Of a stretch of 42,269 bases of DNA, positions 14,982-22,656 are shown piece by piece. The position numbers and the translations under genes are program-made. The DNA comes from Cryobacterium sp. (lineage in GTDB: Bacteria; Actinomycetota; Actinomycetes; Actinomycetales; Microbacteriaceae). Each line of letters starts with the position of its first letter. The first letter of the stretch is position 1. Under the pieces are notes generated by a model that saw only the letters and a list, made by a program, of their open reading frames with translations, made no database searches and was not told the origin of the DNA. The stretch spans positions 1-42,269 of the forward strand of contig NZ_JAJAYI010000015.1 in NCBI RefSeq assembly GCF_026786305.1. Reading direction: 5' to 3'.

Positions 14982-16199
14982 ATGACGGGGAACAGAGCAG
15001 TTGCCTACAAGAGCCCGGGTGTCGTTGAGGTCATCGATATCGATTACCCGGGCTTTGAACTGAAAGACGGACCGGGCGTCAACCCGGCCAACGTCGGCCG
15101 CAAGGTGCCTCACGGCGTCATTCTCAAGACCGTGACCACCAACATCTGCGGCTCGGACCAGCACATGGTGCGTGGTCGCACGACCGCCCCGAGCAACCTG
15201 GTGCTGGGTCACGAAATCACCGGCGAAGTGGTCGAAGCTGGCCCCGACGTCGAATTCATCAAGGTCGGCGACATCGTGTCGGTGCCGTTCAACATCAGTT
15301 GCGGTCGCTGTCGCAACTGTAAGGAACGCAAGACCGGCATTTGCCTCAACGTCAACCCGGACCGTCCGGGTAGCGCCTACGGCTACGTCGATATGGGCGG
15401 TTGGGTCGGCGGACAGGCTGAGTACGTGCTCGTTCCCTACGCCGACTGGAACCTGCTGAAGTTCCCCGACCGGGACCAGGCACTGGAGAAGATCATGGAC
15501 CTCACCATGCTCTCCGACATCTTTCCGACCGGTTTCCACGGGGCCTACATGGCCGGTGCCGGCGTCGGATCGACCGTGTATGTGGCCGGAGCCGGCCCGG
15601 TCGGCCTCGCGGCCGCTGTCTCGGCGCAGCTGCTCGGTGCCGCCGTCGTCATCGTCGGCGACATGAACGCGGAGCGTCTCGCGCAGGCCCGCAGCTTCGG
15701 CTGCGAGACCATCGACCTCAGCAAGGGCGAGCCGGGGGAGCAGATCGAGCAGATCCTGGGCGTTCCCGAGGTCGACGCCGGTGTCGACGCCGTCGGGTTT
15801 GAAGCGCGCGGCCACGGTAAGGACGCCGATCACGAGGCTCCGGCCACCGTGCTGAACTCGCTGATGACCGTGACCGCAGCCGGTGGTGCCCTGGGCATCC
15901 CCGGCCTGTACGTCACGGGCGACCCGGGCGCCAAGGAAAAGTCCGCGCAGGTCGGTTCGCTGTCGATCCGGCTCGGCCTCGGCTGGGCGAAGTCGCTGTC
16001 CTTCACGACCGGGCAGACCCCGGTGATGAAGTACAATCGCCAGCTGATGATGGCTATCCTGCACGACAGGGTACAGATCGCCAAGGCCGTCAACGCCAAG
16101 GCCATCAGCCTCGAGGACGCCCCACGCGGCTACGCCGAATTCGACGCCGGTGCGGCAACGAAGTACGTGCTCAACCCGAACGGCTACGTCAAGGCGTAG
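14982..16199 (+). CDS. fdhA: Glutathione-independent formaldehyde dehydrogenase, Zn/NAD-dependent
   Basis: 405 residues, close to the about 400 of the Pseudomonas putida enzyme. It oxidises formaldehyde to formate in the cytosol with NAD. The catalytic zinc site is at Cys56 (NICGSDQH) and the His77-Glu pair (GHEITGE). The structural zinc site is formed by Cys107, Cys110, Cys113 and Cys121. The Rossmann motif VAGAGPVGLAAA follows at about residue 205. The long N-terminus (VEVIDIDYPGFELKDGPGVN) and the segment LTMLSDIFPTGFHGA are specific to this group within the medium-chain dehydrogenases. The ATG has AGGAGG seven bases upstream. Genes for formate oxidation lie directly downstream. A strong hairpin terminator follows, so the gene is probably its own transcription unit. 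Confidence 0.92.
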   Translation: MTGNRAVAYKSPGVVEVIDIDYPGFELKDGPGVNPANVGRKVPHGVILKTVTTNICGSDQHMVRGRTTAPSNLVLGHEITGEVVEAGPDVEFIKVGDIVSVPFNISCGRCRNCKERKTGICLNVNPDRPGSAYGYVDMGGWVGGQAEYVLVPYADWNLLKFPDRDQALEKIMDLTMLSDIFPTGFHGAYMAGAGVGSTVYVAGAGPVGLAAAVSAQLLGAAVVIVGDMNAERLAQARSFGCETIDLSKGEPGEQIEQILGVPEVDAGVDAVGFEARGHGKDADHEAPATVLNSLMTVTAAGGALGIPGLYVTGDPGAKEKSAQVGSLSIRLGLGWAKSLSFTTGQTPVMKYNRQLMMAILHDRVQIAKAVNAKAISLEDAPRGYAEFDAGAATKYVLNPNGYVKA

Positions 16200-16214
16200 G
16201 CGTAGGGGTCGGTT

Positions 16215-16271
16215 GACGGATGCCCGGGGTCGGTGAAAACTGGCCCCGGGCATCCGTCTGCTGAATTTTTT
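16215..16271 (+). terminator. Intrinsic terminator after fdhA
   Basis: Perfect 15-bp stem: GACGGATGCCCGGGG (16215-16229) with CCCCGGGCATCCGTC (16244-16258), a 14-base loop, and a run of six T at 16266-16271. Strong stem plus T-run on the plus strand. Confidence 0.85.
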
Positions 16272-16280
16272 CGCGCCGGG

Positions 16281-16297
16281 GCCGGTATGGTACCGGC
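16281..16297. repeat. Palindrome upstream of moaA
   Basis: GCCGGTA-TGG-TACCGGC is a perfect 7-bp inverted repeat with a three-base centre, 29 bases upstream of the moaA ATG and just after the fdhA terminator. It could be an operator or an RNA hairpin in the moaA leader; no known binding protein can be named. Confidence 0.5.
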
Positions 16298-16325
16298 GAA
16301 AGCAAGCGAGGTTTAGGCTGGAACG

Positions 16326-17444
16326 ATGACCGGCGGCAATAATATCGAACCAGCCCAGCGGTTCTTCCGCGCGCTGGCAGACATTCCTACCGAAACAGAG
16401 CAACCCACTGGCTCGGTGACCGATCATCGTAACCGGCCCCTGCAGGATCTGCGCATCTCGGTGACAGACCGGTGCAATTTCCGCTGCGTGTACTGCATGC
16501 CGAAGGAGATCTTCGGCAAGGACTTTGCGTTCATGGAACGCGACGAGATGATGACCTTCGAGGAAATCACCCGCTTGGCGCGCATCTGCGTCGCCCACGG
16601 CGTGGAGAAGATTCGCCTTACCGGCGGCGAGCCGCTGCTGCGCAAGGGCCTCGAGGAGCTCATCGCAATGCTCGCCGCGCTGCGCACCCCGGACGGGCGC
16701 GAAATCGACATCGCCCTGACCACCAACGGCTCCGTACTGGCGCTCAAGGCGCAGGCCCTCAAGGATGCCGGCCTGAAGCGGGTCACGGTGTCGCTCGACT
16801 CGCTCGACGACGCCACCTTCCAGGAGATGAACGATGTGAAGTTCCCGGTCTCGAAGGTGCTGCACGCCATCGACGTGGCCCACGCGGTGGGCCTGGGACC
16901 GGTGAAGATCAACATGGTCATGCAGCGGGGTAAGAACGATCAGGACATCGTAGCCATGGCGCGTCATTTCAAGGGAACCCCGCACATTCTGAGGTTCATC
17001 GAGTTCATGGACGTAGGCTCCAGCAATGGCTGGGAGATGGGCGCCGTGATCCCCTCGGCCGAGGTGGTACGCCGCATCAACGAGGAACTTCCGCTCGAGG
17101 AGGTCGCTCCCAATTACAGCGGCGAGACCAGCCGCCGCTGGCGCTACCGGGACGGCGAGGGCGAGATCGGCGTGATCTCCAGTGTCACCCAGTCGTTCTG
17201 CCACTCCTGTTCCCGGGCCCGGGTGTCCACCGACGGCAAACTGTTCACCTGCCTGTTCGCGACCGATGGCCACGACCTGCGGGCGCTCATGCGCGGCGGG
17301 TGTACCGACGAGCAGCTCTCCACCGTGATGGCACACATCTGGCGTGAGCGCACGGACCGCTACTCGGAGCTGCGCAGCTCCAAGACCCGCGAACTGCGGG
17401 CATCCGGCCGGAAGAAAATCGAGATGTCCTACATTGGTGGGTGA
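16326..17444 (+). CDS. moaA: GTP 3',8-cyclase MoaA (molybdenum cofactor synthesis)
   Basis: 372 residues. A radical-SAM enzyme that rearranges GTP in the first step of molybdopterin synthesis. The N-terminal cluster motif is Cys50-x3-Cys54-x2-Cys57 (RCNFRCVYC), followed by [15 protein letters not shown]. The C-terminal second cluster is [11 protein letters not shown] with a third Cys in LFTCLF. The protein ends in Gly-Gly, as needed for the MoaA reaction. It has about 30 extra N-terminal residues. The TGA overlaps the fdhD GTG (GTGA), so the two are coupled. The location beside formate dehydrogenase maturation genes suggests that this copy serves the nearby molybdoenzymes. moaC and the other cofactor genes are not in the window. 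Confidence 0.92.
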   Translation: MTGGNNIEPAQRFFRALADIPTETEQPTGSVTDHRNRPLQDLRISVTDRCNFRCVYCMPKEIFGKDFAFMERDEMMTFEEITRLARICVAHGVEKIRLTGGEPLLRKGLEELIAMLAALRTPDGREIDIALTTNGSVLALKAQALKDAGLKRVTVSLDSLDDATFQEMNDVKFPVSKVLHAIDVAHAVGLGPVKINMVMQRGKNDQDIVAMARHFKGTPHILRFIEFMDVGSSNGWEMGAVIPSAEVVRRINEELPLEEVAPNYSGETSRRWRYRDGEGEIGVISSVTQSFCHSCSRARVSTDGKLFTCLFATDGHDLRALMRGGCTDEQLSTVMAHIWRERTDRYSELRSSKTRELRASGRKKIEMSYIGG

Positions 17445-18295
17445 GTGCTATGAGCAGAATCGCAGCGCGACGTAAGGTCGTGCGTCTGACCGTGGGTGAA
17501 CGCCCGATCACACGTGAGGACATGCTCGCGGTGGAGGAACCCCTCGAGATTCGAGTGAACGGGCGGTCCCTCGCCGTGACGATGCGCACCCCGGGGCACG
17601 ACTTCGACCTCGCGGCCGGCTTTCTGGTCTCGGAGGGCATCATCGCCGAGGGCGCACATTTCAGCGCTGCGCGCTACTGTGCCGGAGCCACTGTCGACGG
17701 CGCGAACACCTACAACGTGCTCGACGTCACCCTGGCGCAGGGCGTCGCGGCGCCTGACCCGAGCCTGGAACGCAACTTCCTCACCACGAGCTCCTGCGGG
17801 CTGTGCGGCAAGGCGAGCATCGATGCGGTGCGCACCAAGAGCCGGTTCAACGTCGCGGCCGACGAACTGCGGGTCGACGCCGAACTGCTGGCCAGTCTGC
17901 CCGACCGGCTGCGTGAGCACCAGGCGGTGTTCGAGAAGACCGGCGGCCTGCACGCCGCTGCCCTGTTCGACGGCGCCACCGGTGAGCTGCTCGTGGCCCG
18001 GGAAGACGTGGGCCGCCACAACGCGGTCGACAAGGTCATTGGTTGGGCCGTGAAGGAGAACCTTCTGCCGTTATCCGGCACCGTTCTGATGGTCTCCAGC
18101 CGGGGCAGCTTCGAACTGGCGCAGAAGGCGATGATGGCCGGCATCCCGGTGCTGGCCGCGGTGTCCGCCCCGTCATCCCTCGCCGCCGAATTTGCGTCCG
18201 AGGTCGGCATGACCCTGATCGGCTTCCTGCGCGGACGCTCCATGGTGATCTACTCCGGCGCAGAGCGTATAGTCAACACCCTGGTCAGCGTCTGA
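17441..18295 (+). CDS. fdhD: Formate dehydrogenase sulfurtransferase FdhD
   Basis: 284 residues from GTG 17441 (ATG 17450 is possible). FdhD transfers sulfur from a cysteine desulfurase to the molybdenum cofactor of formate dehydrogenase, which is essential for its activity. The conserved Cys119-x2-Cys122 loop (SSCGLCGK) is present, as are the [16 protein letters not shown] and [16 protein letters not shown] motifs. It overlaps moaA by four bases and is convergent with the FdhF-type enzyme gene, its likely client. Confidence 0.93.
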   Translation: MSAMSRIAARRKVVRLTVGERPITREDMLAVEEPLEIRVNGRSLAVTMRTPGHDFDLAAGFLVSEGIIAEGAHFSAARYCAGATVDGANTYNVLDVTLAQGVAAPDPSLERNFLTTSSCGLCGKASIDAVRTKSRFNVAADELRVDAELLASLPDRLREHQAVFEKTGGLHAAALFDGATGELLVAREDVGRHNAVDKVIGWAVKENLLPLSGTVLMVSSRGSFELAQKAMMAGIPVLAAVSAPSSLAAEFASEVGMTLIGFLRGRSMVIYSGAERIVNTLVSV

Positions 18296-18304
18296 GTCCA
18301 GTCT

Positions 18305-18322
18305 CGGGGGCGGGCACCCCCG
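18305..18322. terminator. Hairpin between convergent fdhD and fdhF-type genes
   Basis: CGGGGG (18305-18310) and CCCCCG (18317-18322) form a 6-bp GC stem with a six-base loop. No U-tract follows. It sits in the 73-base gap between convergent genes and may act in both directions. Confidence 0.35.
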
Positions 18323-18368
18323 GGGAAGTGGAGCGTCTCCCACGCAGCCGACGGGCGGCCGCCAGCTG

Positions 18369-20696
18369 CTACACCAGGGCGGCCTCCTCGACGTGGGCGA
18401 CCTCCTCGACGTGGGCGACAAAGCGCACCGTCATGGCCTTGTAACCGGGGGTGTTCGACTCCCGCGCCACGAGCTCGCGGTGCATGAGCGCGTTTGCCTC
18501 GGGGAAGTATGCGGCCGCGCAGCCCTTGGGCGTGGGGTATATCACGAGCCGGAAAGTGTTCGCCCGCTTCTCGACACCCTGGAAGGTGCTGATGACGTCG
18601 ACCATGTCTTGGTCCTGGAAGCCGAGTTCCACGACGTCTTCTTCGTTGATCAGGATCACGCGTCGGCCGCCGGAGATGCCGCGATAGCGGTCATCGAGCC
18701 CGTAGAACGTGGTGTTGTACTGGTCGTGGCTGCGCATCGTCTGCAGAATCAGATGACCCTCCGGTGCCTCCAGGTACTCGAGCGGGCTGACGGAGAACCT
18801 GGCCAAGCCAATGTCGGTGGCAAAGGTGCGGGTATCACGCGGCGGGTTGGGCAGCACGAAACCGTTCTTGGTCTTGAGCCGGGCATTGAAATCGTCGAAG
18901 CCGGGGATGACGCGGGAGATGCGGTCTCGGATGACGTCGTAGTCCTCGGCCATCGCCTTCCAGTCAATTGCATGGTCGGCGCCGAGCGTGGCACGGGCCA
19001 TGCGGGCAATGATCACGGGCTCCGCGAGCAGATGCTCGCTCACGGGTTCCAGGCGGCCCTGCGTGGTGCGCACCACCGACATGGAGTCCTCGACCGAGAG
19101 CACCTGGCGGCCGCCGGGATGCTTGTCGTCGGTGTCGGTACGGCCAAGCGTGGGCAGGATCAGCGAGGTCTGCCCGTGCATGATGTGCGAACGGTTGGGC
19201 TTGGTCGACACGTGTACCGTGAGGCCGACACGTTGCATTGCACTCTCGAGCAGGGTGGTGTCCGAGCAGGCGAGGGCGAAGTTGCCGCCCATCGACACGA
19301 ACACGTCGACGCGATCGTGCACGAAGGCATCCACGGTGTCAACGGAGTCGAGGCCGTGCTCACGCGGCGACACGATGGAGAACTCGGCGTCGAGGGCGGC
19401 CAGCATGGCCTCCTTCGGCTTCTCCCAGACGCCCATCGTGCGGTCGCCCTGCACGTTGGAATGTCCGCGCACCGGGCACGCGCCGGCACCGGGCTTGCCG
19501 AAGTTGCCCTGGAGCAGCAGCAGGTTGATGATCTCCTTGAGCGTGTTCACCGAGTGCGGCTGCTGGGTCAGTCCGAGCGCCCAGCAGATGATGGTGGCCT
19601 TGCTCTTCACCAGCATCTGCGCGACCGTCTCGATGCCGGCCCGGTCGAGGCCGGTGGCCCGCCTCGTCTCATCCCAGTCGATCTCGCTGCGGGCGGCACG
19701 GTAGGCATCGATGCCGTGCGTGTTCGCAGCCACGAACTCCTGGTCGACGACGGAACCGGGAACGCGTGCCTCCTCGGCGAGCAGCAGGTGGCCGAGCGCC
19801 TGGAACAGGGCGAGGTCGCCACCGACCTTGATCTGCAGGTACTCGTCGGCCAGGTTCACCCCGTGGCCAATCAGCCCGGTGGGGGTCTGCGGGTCCTTGA
19901 AGTTGAACAGTCCGGCCTCGGGCAGGGGATTGACGGCGACGATCTTGCCGCCGTTGGACTTACAGTCGGCCAGGGCCGACAGCATCCGCGGATGGTTCGT
20001 GCCGGGGTTCTGGCCGACGACCAGGATGAGCTCCGCCTGGTGGATGTCCTCCAGGGAGACCGTGCCCTTGCCAATACCGATGGTGGGGTTCAGCGCGGAG
20101 CCGGAGGACTCGTGGCACATATTGGAGCAGTCCGGCAGGTTGTTGGTGCCGATGGAACGGGCGAACAGCTGGTAGAGAAAGGCGGACTCGTTGGCGGTGC
20201 GGCCCGAGGTGTAGAACACGGTGCGGTCCGCGACGGTGGCGCGGATCTGCTCACCGATCAGCTCGAAAGCGTCGTCCCAGCTGATCTGCGAGTAGTGAGT
20301 GTCCCCGGGGCGAATGACGACCGGATGCGTAATGCGCCCCTGGTTGCCAAGCCAGTACTCGGTCTTGGTGGCCAATTCTGCAATCGAATGTTCAGCCCAG
20401 AACTCCGGCGTCACCGTGCGCAGGGTGCTCTCCTCGGCGACGGCCTTGGCGCCGTTCTCACAGAACTCGGCAGTCTTGCGGTGACCCTGCGACTCGGGCC
20501 ACGCGCAGCCGGGGCAGTCAGTCCCGTCGCGCTGGTTCAGTCGCAGCAGCGAACGCACCGTGCGGGAGAGGCCGGCCTGAGCGATGCCCCGGTCCAGTGC
20601 GACGACGACGGCGGTCAGTCCGGCGGCATGCGTCTTGGGCTTTTTGACGACCAGATCGTCTTCGTTGATGTCTTCGACCGGTGCTCCACGTTTCAT
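18369..20696 (-). CDS. FdhF/YdeP family molybdopterin oxidoreductase, probable formate dehydrogenase
   Basis: 775 residues from ATG 20696, which has AGGA seven bases upstream; a GTG at 20702 would add two. The N-terminal Fe-S region has CPGCAWPE near residue 61-68 and a third Cys in EFCENGAKA. The molybdopterin-binding domains follow (WDDAFELIGEQI, FYTSGRTANESAF). The metal ligand position is Cys in NMCHESSG, near residue 194, with the His of the catalytic CHxxS motif. The C-terminal domain (about 640-760) is the molydopterin dinucleotide-binding barrel. The family includes E. coli YdeP and cytosolic FdhF-like enzymes, whose substrates are not all proven. The adjoining formaldehyde dehydrogenase, fdhD and OFA carrier favour formate as substrate. 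The last residues contain a duplicated VAHVEE. Confidence 0.85.
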   Translation of the reverse strand: MKRGAPVEDINEDDLVVKKPKTHAAGLTAVVVALDRGIAQAGLSRTVRSLLRLNQRDGTDCPGCAWPESQGHRKTAEFCENGAKAVAEESTLRTVTPEFWAEHSIAELATKTEYWLGNQGRITHPVVIRPGDTHYSQISWDDAFELIGEQIRATVADRTVFYTSGRTANESAFLYQLFARSIGTNNLPDCSNMCHESSGSALNPTIGIGKGTVSLEDIHQAELILVVGQNPGTNHPRMLSALADCKSNGGKIVAVNPLPEAGLFNFKDPQTPTGLIGHGVNLADEYLQIKVGGDLALFQALGHLLLAEEARVPGSVVDQEFVAANTHGIDAYRAARSEIDWDETRRATGLDRAGIETVAQMLVKSKATIICWALGLTQQPHSVNTLKEIINLLLLQGNFGKPGAGACPVRGHSNVQGDRTMGVWEKPKEAMLAALDAEFSIVSPREHGLDSVDTVDAFVHDRVDVFVSMGGNFALACSDTTLLESAMQRVGLTVHVSTKPNRSHIMHGQTSLILPTLGRTDTDDKHPGGRQVLSVEDSMSVVRTTQGRLEPVSEHLLAEPVIIARMARATLGADHAIDWKAMAEDYDVIRDRISRVIPGFDDFNARLKTKNGFVLPNPPRDTRTFATDIGLARFSVSPLEYLEAPEGHLILQTMRSHDQYNTTFYGLDDRYRGISGGRRVILINEEDVVELGFQDQDMVDVISTFQGVEKRANTFRLVIYPTPKGCAAAYFPEANALMHRELVARESNTPGYKAMTVRFVAHVEEVAHVEEAALV
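18383..18418 (-). repeat. Perfect 18-bp tandem duplication at the 3' end of the fdhF-type gene
   Basis: CCTCCTCGACGTGGGCGA occurs at 18383-18400 and again at 18401-18418. In frame it duplicates six residues (VAHVEE) six to eight residues before the C-terminus. It looks like a recent slippage event in a tolerant tail. Confidence 0.95.
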
Positions 20697-20858
20697 ACTC
20701 ACATCCTGTCATGATTAAAAACGAGGATTTGCCCCGCCCAGCCAGAGAAGAAAAATCCCAGTGGATACGTTCATATAGTCTTGAAAGACACGGTCTCGTC
20801 ATCTCGAACCGGCAGCAATGTGGCTACGGCGCCGTTCAGGCAGCAAGGAAACATACCT

Positions 20859-22253
20859 ATGAGTTGGCTCGATCGAGACCGCACCATCGCCCCACCGGGA
20901 TTCAATCGCTGGCTTATCCCGCCGGCCGCACTCGCCGTGCACCTCTGTATCGGCCAGGCCTATGCCACGAGCGTGTACAAGACGGCGCTCGTGGCGCACT
21001 TCGACGCCAGCCTGGTTCAGATCGGGGTGATCTTCTCGATTGCCATCGTGATGCTCGGCCTGTCTGCGGCCATCATGGGCACCTGGGTCGATACCAGCGG
21101 GCCGCGCAAGGCCATGTTCGTCGCGGCCCTGTTCTGGACCGGGGGATTCCTCATCGGTTCACTTGGAATCTTCAGCAATCAGCTCTGGCTGGTCTATGTC
21201 GGGTACGGCTTCATCGGCGGGATCGGGCTGGGGATCGGCTACATTTCCCCGGTCTCCACACTCATCAAATGGTTCCCGGACCGCCCGGGCCTCGCAACCG
21301 GCATGGCGATCATGGGCTTTGGCGGGGGCGCGCTCATCGCCAGCCCGGTATCGACGGCGTTGCTCGGCCTCTACGACCCGAACTCCGGCGCAGCGAACTG
21401 GGTCGCCAGCGGCGATTCCGTCGGCAAACTCTTTCTCACCCTGGCCGTGATCTATTTCGCCTACATGATGTTCGGCGCCTTCACGATCAAGGTTCCGGCC
21501 CCCGGGTGGGTGCCGGCCGGATACGATCCGTCCCGGGTACGGGCCCAGGCCCTCGTCTCGAGCAACCACGTCTCGGCCAGAAATGCCATCCGAACCCGCC
21601 AGTTCTGGCTCCTCTGGATTGTGCTGTTCTGCAACGTCACGGCCGGTATCGGCATTCTCGAGCAGGCAGCACCGATGATTCAGGACTTTTTTCGGCAGAA
21701 CGACGGTAACTCACTGGTCTCGGCCGCTGTGGCCGGCGGCTTTGTCGGCCTATTGTCGCTCGCGAACATGGGCGGACGTTTCATCTGGTCGGCCACTTCG
21801 GACAAGACTGGGCGCAAAAACATCTACATGGTGTACCTCGGCGTCGGCACGGTGTTGTACCTGCTGCTGGCGCTCGTCGGCTCGAGTACGACGGCACTCT
21901 ACGTCGTTCTGGCCTTCATCATCATCTCGTTCTACGGCGGCGGTTTCGCCACGGTACCGGCCTACCTGCGCGACCTGTTCGGAACCTTCCAGGTCGGCGC
22001 CATCCACGGTCGGCTCCTGACCGCCTGGTCGGCTGCCGGCATCGCGGGGCCGCTCATCGTGAACTCGTTCCTGGACGCCCAGGGCGCTCCGGGTGAGTTG
22101 ACCGCTGCTGCCTATCAGCCGGCCCTGCTCACCATGGTCGGGCTGCTCATCGTCGGCTTCGTGGCGAACCTGTTCGTGCGACCGGTTCACTCCGATTACC
22201 ACGAACCAGAGAAACCGCTCGTCGGATCAACAGCGGGGGAGGTGCGCGCATGA
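20859..22253 (+). CDS. OFA family MFS transporter (oxalate/formate antiporter type)
   Basis: 464 residues from ATG 20859, chosen because AAGGA lies about ten bases upstream; an in-frame TTG at 20781 is less likely. Twelve membrane helices are readable, starting with PPAALAVHLCIGQAYATSVY. The loop between helices 2 and 3 reads GTWVDTSGPRKAMF, the MFS G-x3-D-x2-G-x-R/K motif. The motif GIGLGIGYISPVSTLIKWFP is characteristic of the oxalate/formate antiporter family. It is divergent from the FdhF-type gene across about 160 bases and overlaps the following 33-residue gene (ATGA). The likely cargo is formate, oxalate or a related monocarboxylate; the direction is not shown by sequence. Confidence 0.88.
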   Translation: MSWLDRDRTIAPPGFNRWLIPPAALAVHLCIGQAYATSVYKTALVAHFDASLVQIGVIFSIAIVMLGLSAAIMGTWVDTSGPRKAMFVAALFWTGGFLIGSLGIFSNQLWLVYVGYGFIGGIGLGIGYISPVSTLIKWFPDRPGLATGMAIMGFGGGALIASPVSTALLGLYDPNSGAANWVASGDSVGKLFLTLAVIYFAYMMFGAFTIKVPAPGWVPAGYDPSRVRAQALVSSNHVSARNAIRTRQFWLLWIVLFCNVTAGIGILEQAAPMIQDFFRQNDGNSLVSAAVAGGFVGLLSLANMGGRFIWSATSDKTGRKNIYMVYLGVGTVLYLLLALVGSSTTALYVVLAFIIISFYGGGFATVPAYLRDLFGTFQVGAIHGRLLTAWSAAGIAGPLIVNSFLDAQGAPGELTAAAYQPALLTMVGLLIVGFVANLFVRPVHSDYHEPEKPLVGSTAGEVRA

Positions 22254-22351
22254 AGGCTTTACAACTCAGTGTTGGTTGGGCGCTGGTGGGGATTCCGCTC
22301 TTGTTTGGCATCTATCAAACGCTTACGAAAGTGACGGCCCTGTTCAGTTAG
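22250..22351 (+). CDS. MFS transporter small subunit-like membrane peptide
   Basis: A 33-codon gene, MKALQLSVGWALVGIPLLFG and onward, ending in KVTALFS. It starts inside the stop of the OFA carrier (ATGA overlap), with GGGGAGG 9-10 bases upstream. It is one membrane helix with a short polar end. Peptides of this kind are annotated as 'MFS transporter small subunit' next to OFA-type carriers in Actinobacteria and Proteobacteria. Its function is unproven; it may stabilise or modulate the carrier. The strong terminator immediately after ends the unit. Confidence 0.8.
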   Translation: MKALQLSVGWALVGIPLLFGIYQTLTKVTALFS

Positions 22352-22371
22352 GCCCACAGGGCAGCTGCAAA

Positions 22372-22420
22372 ACAAATATAGAGTCACACCCCAGTCACTG
22401 GGGTGTGACTCTATTTGTCT
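22372..22420 (+). terminator. Strong intrinsic terminator after the OFA carrier unit
   Basis: A perfect 16-bp stem (22379-22394 with 22398-22413, arms beginning TAGAGTCACACC) has a three-base loop TCA. A further ACAAATA/TTTGT pairing extends it past a two-base bulge. A T-rich run TTTGTCTAT follows. By symmetry it could work on both strands. Confidence 0.9.
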
Positions 22421-22656
22421 ATCGGGCCGGTGGCAGCAATAGCGGAGGTCTCCCAGCCTGACCTCTATTATTCGTGCAATGATGACGACTGGGGAAGTGG
22501 CTAGCTCAGCTAGCTAAGTTCGATCCAGACACACCCGTGTTCGGTGCCTCGCACACTCTCTCGGCGTAGACCGGCCGATATCAACCTAGATTCACCCGCG
22601 TCGAGCCCAAATCGCTGCGGTCGATCCGCGGAGACTTTCGCGGGGAGGAGACGCCC
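22421..22656. other. Intergenic region upstream of the HEAT-glycosyltransferase gene
   Basis: No gene seen. It contains a small inverted repeat GAGGTC-N9-GACCTC (22445-22465) followed by TATTATT, which may be a second weak terminator. A self-complementary stretch GCTAGCTCAGCTAGCT lies near 22500-22517. A strong Shine-Dalgarno GGGGAGGAG ends nine bases before the GTG at 22657. I cannot assign promoter boxes. Confidence 0.45.

Noticed and set aside
14934-17336. 800-codon antisense frame opposite fdhA and moaA
   Set aside because: Both plus-strand genes have full family motifs, Shine-Dalgarno sites and coupling. The antisense product has no recognisable motif and reads through the fdhA terminator.
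18393-20714. 773-codon plus-strand frame opposite the fdhF-type gene
   Set aside because: Shadow of a strongly conserved molybdoenzyme. The His/Val/Gly-rich product has no domain.
22495-22545. tRNA-like sequence (GGCTAGCTCAG... and AGTTCGATCC)
   Set aside because: D-arm-like and T-arm-like pieces are only about 20 bases apart, with no anticodon arm, acceptor stem or CCA end.
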